A stretch of DNA of 64,000 nt from UBA6814 sp040753075 (lineage in GTDB: Bacteria > Desulfobacterota > Desulfovibrionia > Desulfovibrionales > Desulfovibrionaceae), in the NCBI GenBank assembly GCA_040753075.1, contig JBFMHA010000013.1, positions 7,822 through 71,821 on the forward strand. Reading direction: 5' to 3'. Of this stretch, positions 1 through 8,926 are shown in pieces. Below the pieces are notes generated by a model. That model did no database searches and was not told the origin of the DNA. It saw only the letters and a program-made list of their open reading frames with translations. Every line of letters begins with the position of its first letter. The first letter of the stretch is position 1. The translations under genes were made by a program, and so were the position numbers.

Positions 1-102
1 GGTGTCGCCCAGGGGGTCCTGGGCGTTGAAGCGGCCCACCTCGGGGTCGCAGTCCCGGCGCCCGAAGCGCACGAACCCCGTATGCCGGTCCCGGCAGCCG
101 CC
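1..102 (-). repeat. Rhs core repeat, copy A (cut by window edge)
   Basis: This stretch is nearly identical to the Rhs core sequence found again at about 815-966, 2069-2257 and 3266-3464. Read on the minus strand it encodes the conserved Rhs block with CRDRHTGF, FGRRD, DPEVGRFN and QDPLGDTGG. The match stops at about 102, where AT-richer unique sequence begins. The other end runs off the window, so the tip it belongs to cannot be seen. It marks the next module of the displaced-tip array. Confidence 0.85.
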
Positions 103-123
103 TATAGAAACAACAAAGTTATT

Positions 124-363
124 TTAACATGTTATTAAAAAAAACAAACCACAACCGATAAGGATGAGGACTATACCAAGGAATATATCTTCTTCTCCCG
201 TAAGGTCAGAAAAATCCCCTGACCGGCATATCTTCAGGGTCGCGTTCCAAAGGTGAAATTCCCTAGGATTGCGTTGGCGTGCTCTATATCCTCGAATGAT
301 ATAGAGCAGGCCGATCGTGCAGCCAAAAAGGAGTAGCATGAAGGCATAATTATCTCTTTTCAT
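124..363 (-). CDS. small membrane protein, candidate immunity protein
   Basis: The gene encodes 79 residues with a hydrophobic segment near residues 8-24 and another at about 60-78, so two membrane spans are likely. Its ATG overlaps the stop of the displaced Rhs tip upstream by four bases (ATGA), the coupling expected for a toxin tip and its immunity gene. No family was recognised. The base composition is clearly AT-richer than the flanking repeats, as is common for exchangeable tip/immunity modules. An immunity role is inferred from position, size and membrane character only. Confidence 0.6.
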   Translation of the reverse strand: MKRDNYAFMLLLFGCTIGLLYIIRGYRARQRNPREFHLWNATLKICRSGDFSDLTGEEDIFLGIVLILIGCGLFFLITC

Positions 364-908
364 CTTTGGTCTCGTGTGGGGTGGTCTTCCCTTTTCGTTG
401 TGCCTTGATTGTCAGCCGCTGGCGTTGCCCCCTCTAACACCACGGATGCAGTATTTCCTGCAACGTCCGCGGCGATGCCAGAAGGCACGCCATAGTCCTT
501 CAACGGCGGCAAGGGCAGTTTCTTGCCTATAATCTCTTCATTTTTAATGACATTCTTCCCGAATGCCCCCGCAGCTCCCGATATTACGCCTGTGCCTACC
601 CCCACCGAACCGGCAATTGCCGTCTGCTTCAGATCCACCTCGCCCTTGGTGATGTACTGGTCGCCGGCGTCGTTGATGGCCGCGGCGGCGCCGCCGGTGA
701 GGGCTCCGCCCACGATGCCGGGGCCGAGGGTGCTCATGGCCCCGGTGGCTGCGCCCAGGCCGATGGACTTGGTGTAGTCCCAGCCGGACATCTTTCCCGA
801 CTTGTAGTCGTCATCGTAGAGGTCGTGGTCGCCGCCTGTGTCGCCCAGGGGGTCCTGGGCGTTGAAGCGGCCCACCTCGGGGTCGCAGTCCCGGCGCCCG
901 AAGCGCAC
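360..908 (-). CDS. displaced Rhs C-terminal tip (orphan module)
   Basis: The reading frame begins inside Rhs core repeat B and runs into a unique C-terminal region. A GTG at 908 is the first possible start within the repeat, but no convincing ribosome site precedes it, so this is more likely a silent tip that needs recombination with an intact rhs gene. After the repeat block the tip has a Gly/Ala-rich hydrophobic stretch and a polar tail ending in TTKREDHPTRDQR. It departs from the core earlier (after GDHDLY) than the intact gene, where the core runs on to NAVDPEG. The toxic activity is not recognisable. Confidence 0.5.
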   Translation of the reverse strand: MRFGRRDCDPEVGRFNAQDPLGDTGGDHDLYDDDYKSGKMSGWDYTKSIGLGAATGAMSTLGPGIVGGALTGGAAAAINDAGDQYITKGEVDLKQTAIAGSVGVGTGVISGAAGAFGKNVIKNEEIIGKKLPLPPLKDYGVPSGIAADVAGNTASVVLEGATPAADNQGTTKREDHPTRDQR

Positions 909-966
909 GAACCCCGTATGCCGGTCCCGGCAGCCGCCGGCGAAGCCGACGGGCGCGAAGAACCAG
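815..966 (-). repeat. Rhs core repeat, copy B
   Basis: This is a near-identical copy of the Rhs core repeat, joined on one side to the displaced tip ending at 360 and on the other to the immunity-like gene ending at 974. It lacks the last part of the core (the YEYCVDDPVNAVDPEG portion), which copies C and D retain. Homology of this length would allow recombination that swaps tips. Confidence 0.85.
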
Positions 967-973
967 GCTGTCG

Positions 974-1420
974 CTACGGGACACTCTTCTCGGCTGCTTT
1001 CTTTTTGGCAGAAGGATAGTCCTTGCGAAAACAATAGGCTATAGCAAGCGCGATCATAGCGCTGGTGTGATCTGTTGTTGAAGATGGTATAATCCACCTT
1101 GCAATGCCGTCCGCAATATAATAAACACAATATCCAATGACAAGAGTCCTGTAATAAGTAATGACTCGCTGCAGGAACTCTGTTTCGTCTCCGCCAGCCA
1201 TATCTTCATTGGATTTCTTTTTACGTATAATATCTGCCTCGATCTTGACTCCATGGTCATAGCAGTATTTTATCATGGCCAAAAACAGCATGTCTATTAC
1301 CAATTGTGTCCATGAAAAGTCCTTGAACATCAAGGAAAGCGAGTTGAACGCCATCACTGCGATGACATTAATCCAACATACTGAAAAGAAATTTCCCGTA
1401 TTTATTTTATCATTTTCCAT
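974..1420 (-). CDS. membrane protein, candidate immunity protein
   Basis: The gene encodes 148 residues with several hydrophobic segments (about 11-28, 36-52 and 93-128), separated by a Lys-rich stretch with IIRKKKS. It starts directly after the stop codon of the displaced tip upstream (TAG then ATG, no gap), which suggests translational coupling. Its stop lies just before repeat B. An upstream Gly-rich hydrophobic tip paired with a multi-span membrane protein fits a membrane-acting toxin and its immunity protein, but no family was recognised. Confidence 0.65.
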   Translation of the reverse strand: MENDKINTGNFFSVCWINVIAVMAFNSLSLMFKDFSWTQLVIDMLFLAMIKYCYDHGVKIEADIIRKKKSNEDMAGGDETEFLQRVITYYRTLVIGYCVYYIADGIARWIIPSSTTDHTSAMIALAIAYCFRKDYPSAKKKAAEKSVP

Positions 1421-2209
1421 CTACTTCGCCTTTTCATGATGAGTCTTGTTCGCATTCTTTAACGAGCCAAACACATCATCGATTCTTGCCGCCGGGTCTA
1501 TGGCCTTTTCCACCACCTCTTCCAACATGCCTATCGGCAGCCCCCATGCTCCTCCCGCCGCTCCTTTAGCCAGCTTGCCGACAGGCAAGTTCTTTATGAA
1601 GTCCGGCTGATTTAAGAACGCTGAAGATACCGCGCCCTTAATGCCGGATTCCGCGATATCTCTTCCAGTATTCTCCGGGCCATCATCGAGCACTTCCTTG
1701 ATCATGCCCACCGGCGCGCCGATGACTGCGCCGGCAGTGGCGCCTACAGCAGTGCCCACGATCGGAACAGCGCTCCCTATAGCACCACCTACGGTCCCCC
1801 CTCCCATCGCCCCCTTGGCCCCAGCCCAGAGTATCCTCCCGATGGTCTTGCCCTGTTTTTCCTTCTCGCCCGCGGATTCCGGGGCGTCCTTGGCCTGGTC
1901 CCAGGCGGCCTGCGCCGTCTGCTGCTCCATGCCGCCGTCGCGGGAGCCGGCCAGGTCCAGTTCCTTTTCCAGCGCCCTGGAGAACGCCTCCTGGCCCGCT
2001 TCCCGGGCCTGGGCCGTCTGCTCCTGCTCGCGGACTGTCCGCTCCGCCTCGGCCACGTTCTCGCTGCGCAACCCCTCCGGGTCCACCGCGTTGACCGGAT
2101 CGTCGACGCAGTATTCGTAGAGGTCGTGGTCGCCGCCGGTGTCGCCCAGGGGGTCCTGGGCGTTGAAGCGGCCCACCTCGGGGTCGTAGTCCCGATGCCC
2201 GAAGCGCAC
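1421..2209 (-). CDS. displaced Rhs C-terminal tip (orphan module)
   Basis: The frame opens inside Rhs core repeat C; an in-frame TGA lies just upstream (near 2265), so this copy is cut off from any Rhs N-terminus. The first possible start is a GTG at 2209 with no good ribosome site. After the core (ending NAVDPEG) come an alpha-helical Glu/Gln/Ala-rich stretch, a long Gly-rich hydrophobic region containing VPIVGTAVGATAGAVIGAPV, and a tail with KAIDPAARIDDVFGSL. The hydrophobic region may be membrane-inserting. It is probably a stored tip activated by recombination with the intact gene at 2828-4345. Confidence 0.55.
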   Translation of the reverse strand: MRFGHRDYDPEVGRFNAQDPLGDTGGDHDLYEYCVDDPVNAVDPEGLRSENVAEAERTVREQEQTAQAREAGQEAFSRALEKELDLAGSRDGGMEQQTAQAAWDQAKDAPESAGEKEKQGKTIGRILWAGAKGAMGGGTVGGAIGSAVPIVGTAVGATAGAVIGAPVGMIKEVLDDGPENTGRDIAESGIKGAVSSAFLNQPDFIKNLPVGKLAKGAAGGAWGLPIGMLEEVVEKAIDPAARIDDVFGSLKNANKTHHEKAK

Positions 2210-2257
2210 GAACCCCGTATGCCGGTCCCGGCAGCCGCCGGCGAAGCCGACGGGCGC
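2069..2257 (-). repeat. Rhs core repeat, copy C
   Basis: This is a near-identical copy of the core in the intact gene (3266-3464), extending to the end of the core at the NAVDPEG codons. It differs at a few bases (for example FGHRD in place of FGRRD). Upstream homology ends within the PVG codons at about 2257, where sequence containing an in-frame stop takes over. Confidence 0.88.
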
Positions 2258-2279
2258 ACGAGATCAGCGTAGCGAGCTT

Positions 2280-2936
2280 TCAATCGCTGGTGTAAACCTT
2301 GCGCAGCACGCCGTTGTCCCAGAAATAGCCGTGGGAGGTGTGGCCATAAAACATCACTTCGAATCCATCGCGGGGCAATAGCACTCGGGTCAATTCGGAA
2401 CGATCTGGAACTTCCCCTTTGGGCAGGTAAAGTAGGGCACCCTCAACTCCATACTCTATGCAGTCGTATGTCTCCAAAGGGATGATCGTTGGACGTTCTG
2501 TATCAGCATCCATGACATATGCCAGCCTCCATATGCCACGATCCAGCAGTTCTTTGTGCGCCAGCAATACCGCGCAGTCCATTCGACTATCATCTCTGAA
2601 TGCTCCGCACACAATGCCTGGATGATGATCATTTGCATCTCTTCTAAAGAGTCGGGTCGCACCCGCATCCATCATTGATTCATCGTATATTATATAGCCT
2701 GGATATGAATCTTGTGCAAACGATATAATTCTGCTCCGCAGAGAAAGAACTCTGCTTTCATTAGTTGAATCCTTGGAAGCACAACCAACTGAAAGCAAGA
2801 GCCAAAGGAAACACGCTATGATTATGCCTACTTGATTCCTTTGGGAAAGCCGGTTGCCCCACCTCGCCCCGGTCGATTCTGGTAGTGGTAATGGTCTTTT
2901 TCTTCCTGGGCGTAACCCTTTCCCTTCGGCATGCAT
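2280..2936 (-). CDS. putative lipoprotein, candidate immunity protein
   Basis: The frame encodes up to 218 residues. A hydrophobic run IIIACFLWLLLSVGC followed by ASKDS looks like a lipoprotein signal with the lipid-accepting Cys, so the mature part should sit in the periplasm. The only ATG is at 2936, inside the 3' end of the Rhs gene, giving an unusual Arg-rich N-terminus of about 37 residues and a 109-base overlap; a non-standard start nearer the signal is possible. The mature domain has no recognised family. Its place after an M15-like Rhs tip suggests protection of the periplasm. Confidence 0.65.
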   Translation of the reverse strand: MHAEGKGLRPGRKRPLPLPESTGARWGNRLSQRNQVGIIIACFLWLLLSVGCASKDSTNESRVLSLRSRIISFAQDSYPGYIIYDESMMDAGATRLFRRDANDHHPGIVCGAFRDDSRMDCAVLLAHKELLDRGIWRLAYVMDADTERPTIIPLETYDCIEYGVEGALLYLPKGEVPDRSELTRVLLPRDGFEVMFYGHTSHGYFWDNGVLRKVYTSD

Positions 2937-4345
2937 CTTTCGTAAGCCTCCTCTGCTTTTTCCCGTGTGAATCCAGGTGTTTTATCTTTACTCACGTCAA
3001 TGGCCTGATTGCTTCCATGGGCACTCCCCTCTGAATGCCCAGGCTCCCACGCCCCGGAGATGACGATGTCCTGTCCGGCGCTGTCGGCCATGCATTGGGC
3101 GATGGCGGCCATCTCGCCGGTGACGGGCTTGCCCGCGCGCTCGGTGTAGATGACGCGGTGTCGGCTCTCGCCTTCGGTGGAGTTGGACCATGCTGCGCCG
3201 GGCATCTCCCGACCCCCGGCGTTGCCTGCCGGCTGCCCCTCCTGCGCGTCCGCCTTCTTTTCCTTCAACCCCTCCGGGTCCACCGCGTTGACCGGATCGT
3301 CGACGCAGTATTCGTAGAGGTCGTGGTCGCCGCCGGTGTCGCCCAGGGGGTCCTGGGCGTTGAAGCGGCCCACCTCGGGGTCGTAGTCCCGGCGCCCGAA
3401 GCGCACGAACCCCGTATGCCGGTCCCGGCAGCCGCCGGCGAAGCCGACGGGCACGAAGAACCAGCCCCAGGTGTCCTCCAGTACCCGGCCGAAGCTGTCG
3501 CAGTCAATGGCCTTTATGGCCTCGCCGTTTTCGTCCGTCACCACCCGCAGGGTCCCCACCTGGTCGTAGCCGAAGAACACCCGGCTGCGGCCGTCGTCGG
3601 GGTGGTCGAAGAGCGCGGACACGGGCAGGCGGCCCTGCCGGTACTCGAAGTGCAGGGCGTAGCCCCGCTCCAGGTTCTCGTAGGCCCCCAGGCGCAGCAG
3701 GTCCAGCCAGGCGAAGCGCTCCAGCGCCTTGCCGTCCTGGCGCTTGGCCAGGGGCTGGCCGTACCGGTTGGTCGCGCAGTCCACCTCGCCGGACGCCTGG
3801 CTGTCCGCCCGCACCAGCCCCAGGCCGGGGCCGTAGGTCAGGTACAGGCCCCGCCCCTGCCGCTCCCGGCAGCGCAGGGTCCCGTCCTGGGCGTAGCGGA
3901 ACACGTCGCCTCCGGCCCGCCGGAGCCGGCCCGCGTGGTCGTAGTCCAGGGAGCGCCGGCCCCGGTCCCAGGACCAGTCCATGACCCGCTGCCCCTGGGC
4001 GTTGTAGCCGTACTCCTCGGCCTTGCGGCCGTTGCGCCACACCCGGGCCAGCCGGCCCGCGGCGTCGTACTCGTACGCGAACTCGCCCAGCCGGCCCGCG
4101 ACCAGCTCCCTCTTGCGCACGATGCGGCCCGCCTGGTCCAACTCCGCGTCCCACTCCATGCCCGGCCAGCGGCCCCGCGCCGCCTGCCGCACCCTGCCCC
4201 GGGCCGCGGCGCGCTGCCGGACGCCGGCCAGTGGCAGGGAGACTCCCTGCGGCGGAATCGGCCCAGAGTATTCCCACGCCCGGGAGGCCGGGAAGTTGTG
4301 CTCCGGATGGGTCATTTGGTAGGAGTGAAAGATATTCTCTCGCAT
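2828..4345 (-). CDS. short Rhs-family protein with M15-peptidase-like toxic tip
   Basis: The protein has 505 residues. Residues ~50-330 carry YD/RHS-type repeats (for example YEYDAAGRLARV, LDYDHAGRLRRAGG, FFGYDQVGTLRVV), followed by the conserved core ending at NAVDPEG. The C-terminal ~140 residues are the variable tip. The tip contains GSAHGSNQAIDVS and later DHYHYQ, which matches the SxHxxGxAxD plus HxH zinc-site pattern of M15 peptidases, with Asn in place of the Gly. A cell-wall peptidase toxin is therefore likely. The ATG at 4345 has a strong GAGGAGGAAG ribosome site, so despite being far shorter than the usual ~1400-residue Rhs proteins it looks like a complete gene. Confidence 0.82.
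   Translation of the reverse strand: MRENIFHSYQMTHPEHNFPASRAWEYSGPIPPQGVSLPLAGVRQRAAARGRVRQAARGRWPGMEWDAELDQAGRIVRKRELVAGRLGEFAYEYDAAGRLARVWRNGRKAEEYGYNAQGQRVMDWSWDRGRRSLDYDHAGRLRRAGGDVFRYAQDGTLRCRERQGRGLYLTYGPGLGLVRADSQASGEVDCATNRYGQPLAKRQDGKALERFAWLDLLRLGAYENLERGYALHFEYRQGRLPVSALFDHPDDGRSRVFFGYDQVGTLRVVTDENGEAIKAIDCDSFGRVLEDTWGWFFVPVGFAGGCRDRHTGFVRFGRRDYDPEVGRFNAQDPLGDTGGDHDLYEYCVDDPVNAVDPEGLKEKKADAQEGQPAGNAGGREMPGAAWSNSTEGESRHRVIYTERAGKPVTGEMAAIAQCMADSAGQDIVISGAWEPGHSEGSAHGSNQAIDVSKDKTPGFTREKAEEAYERCMPKGKGYAQEEKDHYHYQNRPGRGGATGFPKGIK
3266..3464 (-). repeat. Rhs core repeat, copy D (inside the intact gene)
   Basis: This is the complete copy of the core that recurs downstream as copies C, B and A. 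It encodes WFFVPVGFAGG through NAVDPEG, the point at which variable tips are joined. The conserved DNA around the tip junction is what makes the array recombinogenic. Confidence 0.88.
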
Positions 4346-4400
4346 GACGGCTTCCTCCTCGGCTGAGCCGGATGCGCTCCGGCCCGGTGGTGTTCCGGGC

Positions 4401-4428
4401 TAGATAGGCTGTTTTAGCCTAATGTCAA
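4401..4428 (-). promoter_or_regulatory. sigma-70 promoter of the rhs gene with internal palindrome
   Basis: On the minus strand a perfect TTGACA (4428-4423) is followed after 16 bases by TATCTA (4406-4401). The spacer and -10 carry an inverted repeat, TAGGCT-N5-AGCCTA (4405-4421), which could be an operator. The promoter fires away from gntR and lies about 55 bases upstream of the rhs start. Confidence 0.65.
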
Positions 4429-4478
4429 GTCACCCCAGCCATGCACTCTTCAGGAAGCGTTACCCTTTTACATAAATC

Positions 4479-4488
4479 TGTCTTGACA
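4479..4488. promoter_or_regulatory. candidate GntR operator in front of gntR-trpBA
   Basis: TGTC-TT-GACA is a palindrome 31 bases upstream of the gntR ATG. The 11 bases TGTCTTGACAA recur exactly at 13877-13887 in front of the aromatic operon. HutC-type GntR proteins bind palindromes of this general size, so this is a plausible autoregulatory site. The embedded TTGACA (4483-4488) could be the -35 box; the start codon then lies 36 bases downstream with no visible ribosome site, so a leaderless transcript is possible. Confidence 0.5.
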
Positions 4489-4518
4489 ACTTGACCACCA
4501 GCCCTTACCCCTCTTCCC

Positions 4519-5242
4519 ATGCTCAACAAGAACTCCCCCATTCCCCTGTACCACCAGTTGGCCGAGCTGATTGCCGCGGACATCCGGGCGGGGGTGTATG
4601 GCGAGGGGGACCGGATTCCCTCGGAGCACCAGCTGGTGGCGCGGTACGGGATCGGGCGGCCCACGGTGCGGCAGGCGCTGGAGACGCTGGTGCGGCGCGG
4701 CGTGCTGGCGCGGCGGCGGGGGTCCGGAACGTACGTGGCCCCGCAGCCCGAGGCCGTGGACCTGTTCTCCCTGGCCGGCACCGTGGCCTCGTTCACCGGG
4801 GCCGGGCTCTCGCCCGTGGTGGAGATCCTCGAAGGCCCGGCGCGCCGCGCCGTGCCCGCGGACCCGGCCAACCCCTTCGCGGGCGGGCAGGCCATCGCGC
4901 TCTCCCGGCTCTCCCGGGTGGAGGACAGCCCGGTGCTGGTGGAGGACATCTTCCTCCACCCCGCGCTCTTCGCGGGCCTGGAGGACATGGACCTGGCCGG
5001 CCAGTCCCTGTCCCGCCTGGCGGCCGAGCGCTTCCACCTCGTCCTGTCCGGCGGCGAGCAGCAGTTCCGCATCGACTTCCCCGACGACCGCCTCTCCCGC
5101 CTCCTGGCCCTGCCCCGCACCGCGCCCATCCTGGTGGTGAACCGCACCCTGCATTTCCCGGACGCGCCGCGGGCCGTGTTCTCGGTGCTCTCCTGCCGCA
5201 CCGACCGCTTCGTCTTCACCCAGCAACTCGGAGCCCTGACCC

Positions 5243-5250
<8 letters not shown>
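4519..5250 (+). CDS. GntR/HutC-family transcriptional regulator
   Basis: The 243-residue protein has an N-terminal winged helix (residues ~8-75, with PLYHQLAELI, IPSEHQLVARYGIGRPTVRQAL and RRGSGTYV) and a C-terminal UTRA-like ligand domain. The layout is that of HutC-type GntR regulators. Its last eight bases overlap trpB, so it is co-translated with trpBA and probably controls them and itself. No ribosome site is seen before the ATG. A UTRA regulator fused into a trpBA operon is not the usual arrangement, since TrpR or attenuation is typical. Its ligand is unknown; an aromatic amino acid or an indole-related compound would fit the context. Confidence 0.88.
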
Positions 5251-6464
<1,214 letters not shown>

Positions 6465-6472
<8 letters not shown>

Positions 6473-7226
6473 CCACCGCATCCGCACCCGGCTGCAGGAG
6501 CGCGACATCCTGCTCATGACCCACATCGTGCTCGGCTACCCCAGCTTCGCCGACTCCCTGCGCCTCATCGAGGCCATGGTGGAGGCCGGGGTGGACCTCA
6601 TGGAGCTGCAGATCCCCTTTTCCGAGCCCATCGCCGACGGGCCGGTGATCCTCAGGACCAACCAGGCCGCCCTGGAGCGCGGGGCCACCGTGGCCCAGTG
6701 CTTCGACGTGGCCCGCCAGGCCGCGGCCCGCTTCCCCATCCCCTTCCTGTTCATGAGCTACTACAACATCCTGTTCAGGTACGGGGTGGACCGCTTCGCG
6801 GCCGACGCCGCGGCCGCGGGAATCCGGGGGGCCATCGTGCCCGACGTGCCCCTGGAGGAGGGCGGCGAGTACCTGGCCGCCATGGCCGCCCGCTCCCTGG
6901 ACCCCATCTTCATCTTCGCGCCCAACAGCAGCGACGAACGCATGCGCCAGATCGCGGGCCACGCCCGCGGCTTCGTGTACTGCGTGGCGCGCAAGGGCGT
7001 CACCGGCCAGCAGACCGACTTCTCGGCCGACCTCGGGCGCTACCTGGCCCGCTGCCGCGCGGCCACCGACCTGCCCCTGGCCCTGGGCTTCGGGGTCAAG
7101 GACCGCGCCGACGTGGACTTCCTGCGCGGCAAGGCCGACATCGCGGTCATCGGCAGCCAGACCCTGCGCGTGCTCGACGAACGCGGCGTGGATGCGGTGG
7201 GCGAGTTCATCCGCGGGCTGCGCTAG
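6465..7226 (+). CDS. trpA: tryptophan synthase alpha chain
   Basis: TrpA cleaves indole-3-glycerol phosphate to indole and glyceraldehyde 3-phosphate. The 253-residue protein keeps the catalytic acids E47 and D58 in MELQIPFSEPIADGP, and a late phosphate loop around LGFGVKD. It starts at a GTG (6465) inside the last codons of trpB, with GGAG at a suitable distance. It is the last gene of gntR-trpB-trpA. Confidence 0.96.
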
Positions 7227-7245
7227 GAGCCTGCCGCAAAGAAGT

Positions 7246-7294
7246 CCGCTTCAGCAGGGCGCCATGGCCGAGGCCTGAAGCGGCTCTTTCCTTC
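7246..7294 (+). terminator. possible terminator after trpA
   Basis: CCGCTTCAG (7246-7254) and CTGAAGCGG (7275-7283) are perfect inverted repeats separated by 20 bases that can themselves pair in part, followed by the pyrimidine-rich CTCTTTCCTT. The T-run is interrupted, so termination may be partial. Confidence 0.4.
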
Positions 7295-7526
7295 GTGACG
7301 TTGCGCAGGGCTTCCGCGCACTCCCCCGCTTTGCAAAAAAAGCCATTGCCGCCGCTTATCCTTTGCTGTAGCGTAGGTACAACTCTGTGAAATTCACGCT
7401 GAGCGCGGGGCGGCCAAGCTATCCCGCTGCAGCATCGCCCCCTTGTTCTTGAGTCTTCTTTATTGTCGCCCGATATAGCATCCTGCCGCCGGCCACAGGC
7501 CGCGGCTCTCCGTGCATGGAGATGGC

Positions 7527-8672
7527 ATGCCCCCCAAGTACAGGACCCTGCCCAAGCTGGCCGACTGGAAAGAGGACTACTGCGACCCGCAGTCGCGCAT
7601 GTTCAACAAGTTTTGCATGCTCTACAAGGTCGATCCGCCGACCATGGACCGGCTCCGGGACGACATGCAGCAGGACTTCACCATGGCCGCCATCTGCGAC
7701 CTCCTGTCCTGCAACGACCAGAAAATCAGCGATGCCGGCGCACAGATCTGGCTGCTGTTCGACCTGTTCCAGGCCCTGCAGGCGTGGAAGAAGCAACGCG
7801 CCCAACAGGTCAATCTCCAAAAGAAGCATACGAGTTTCCAAAAGCGGTCGCCATTCCTCGAAGGGCTGGAGGACATCCGGGCCAAGGCGGCGGCCAACCT
7901 CTACGAGTCGGTCTGCCACATGCTGGCCAGCCGGCTGGTGTGCACCGTCAACGTGCTGCCCACCAAGCTGGAGCAGTATTTCGGCAAGAACCTGACCCAG
8001 CACGGCATCGACCTCGACCTGAAGAGGATGAAGGCCGAGTATCTGGACCGCGTGGAGGCCAACAAGTTCCGGCTGATTTTCATCAAGAAAAAGGCGTACA
8101 TGCTGCCGTGGTGGGACGACAAGTCGGACGTGACCACCGACACCGCCATCAAGCTCGAACTGGCCGACACCACGCACGCCCACGAGAGAACCCCGGACAA
8201 GAGCGGCTTCACCGCAAGGAACGAGGCCTTCTGCGTGCTGGGCATGTCCAGCCAGTTCTACGTGGCCCCGCACGGGCCGCAGCCGTCGGGCAGGCAGCAC
8301 TACCACAGCTCCTACCTGTCCGGAGAGAACGTGCTGTGCGCCGGGTCCATCGTGCTCGAGAAAGGGGCGGTCACCTACCTGAGCAACAAGAGCGGCCACT
8401 ATCAGCCCACCCCCACCCACATCCTGCACTGCCTGAACGCCCTGGCCGCGAACGGCCTGGCCCACGACGACATCACCATCGAGGTGTGCCTGGGCAACGC
8501 CCCCAACATCACCTTCCCCACGGTCGCCGCGTTCAAGAAATGGCTGGCCGCCGGACCGAGCTTCAACGAGCGGGCCACCGACATCGCCCTCTCCAACATT
8601 GAGATGCAAAAGCAGTCGAAGGCCCGCACGCACTACTGGCTCCAGAGGCACGTCAAGAAGATCGGCGAGTAG
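7527..8672 (+). CDS. uncharacterised protein with IQM-like C-terminal domain
   Basis: The 381-residue protein has no signal peptide or membrane span. The C-terminal third contains YHSSYLSG, then LCAGSIV, then YLSNKSGHYQPTPTHIL. From memory this HSSxLxG...AGxI...SGHYxP pattern resembles the conserved block of plant IQM proteins and some putative bacterial effectors; this has not been checked by search. The N-terminal half is alpha-helical and charged, without recognised motifs. The ATG at 7527 has GGAG upstream; a GTG at 7512 in frame is the alternative. It stands alone between trpA and purD. No catalytic function can be assigned. Confidence 0.8.
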   Translation: MPPKYRTLPKLADWKEDYCDPQSRMFNKFCMLYKVDPPTMDRLRDDMQQDFTMAAICDLLSCNDQKISDAGAQIWLLFDLFQALQAWKKQRAQQVNLQKKHTSFQKRSPFLEGLEDIRAKAAANLYESVCHMLASRLVCTVNVLPTKLEQYFGKNLTQHGIDLDLKRMKAEYLDRVEANKFRLIFIKKKAYMLPWWDDKSDVTTDTAIKLELADTTHAHERTPDKSGFTARNEAFCVLGMSSQFYVAPHGPQPSGRQHYHSSYLSGENVLCAGSIVLEKGAVTYLSNKSGHYQPTPTHILHCLNALAANGLAHDDITIEVCLGNAPNITFPTVAAFKKWLAAGPSFNERATDIALSNIEMQKQSKARTHYWLQRHVKKIGE

Positions 8673-8798
8673 CCCCGACCCCGGCCCAGGGGCGGCAGGC
8701 CGGATCCCGCGGCGCAGTCCGTCGCCCCATGCCCGATTTGCCTTTCCCCCGGCCTTGGGCTACTTCTCGCGCATCCCCGCATTCCTGTGCATGAAGAC

Positions 8799-8867
8799 GC
8801 CCCGCAGGACGCGGGGCCGGGTGCGAAGCACCCGCGAGGCCAGGGAAAACCACGCTTTTCCCTGGCC
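8799..8867 (+). other. three tandem perfect hairpins upstream of purD
   Basis: Three consecutive inverted repeats occur: GCCCCGC-AGGAC-GCGGGGC (8799-8817), CGGGTGC-GAA-GCACCCG (8818-8834) and GGCCAGGGAAAA-CCACGC-TTTTCCCTGGCC (8838-8867). They end 60 bases before the purD start. No T-run follows. They could form a structured 5' leader of purD mRNA, a terminator for the gene upstream, or a DNA repeat. The purine or PurD riboswitch consensus is not evident. Confidence 0.5.
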
Positions 8868-8926
8868 GAGGAACGGAAAATGCCAGGAAGGCGTTTTCTG
8901 CATCCAGCGACCCCAAGGAGGGACAC

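Noticed and set aside
3035..4366. Long plus-strand open frame (443 codons) opposite the rhs gene
   Set aside because: It is antisense to a gene with Rhs repeats, a promoter and a ribosome site. Its sequence is low-complexity, as expected from a shadow frame in GC-rich DNA.
8673..8926. Known purine or PurD riboswitch in front of purD
   Set aside because: The three hairpins do not match the junction or conserved bases of the purine aptamer, so the region is listed only as unexplained structure.
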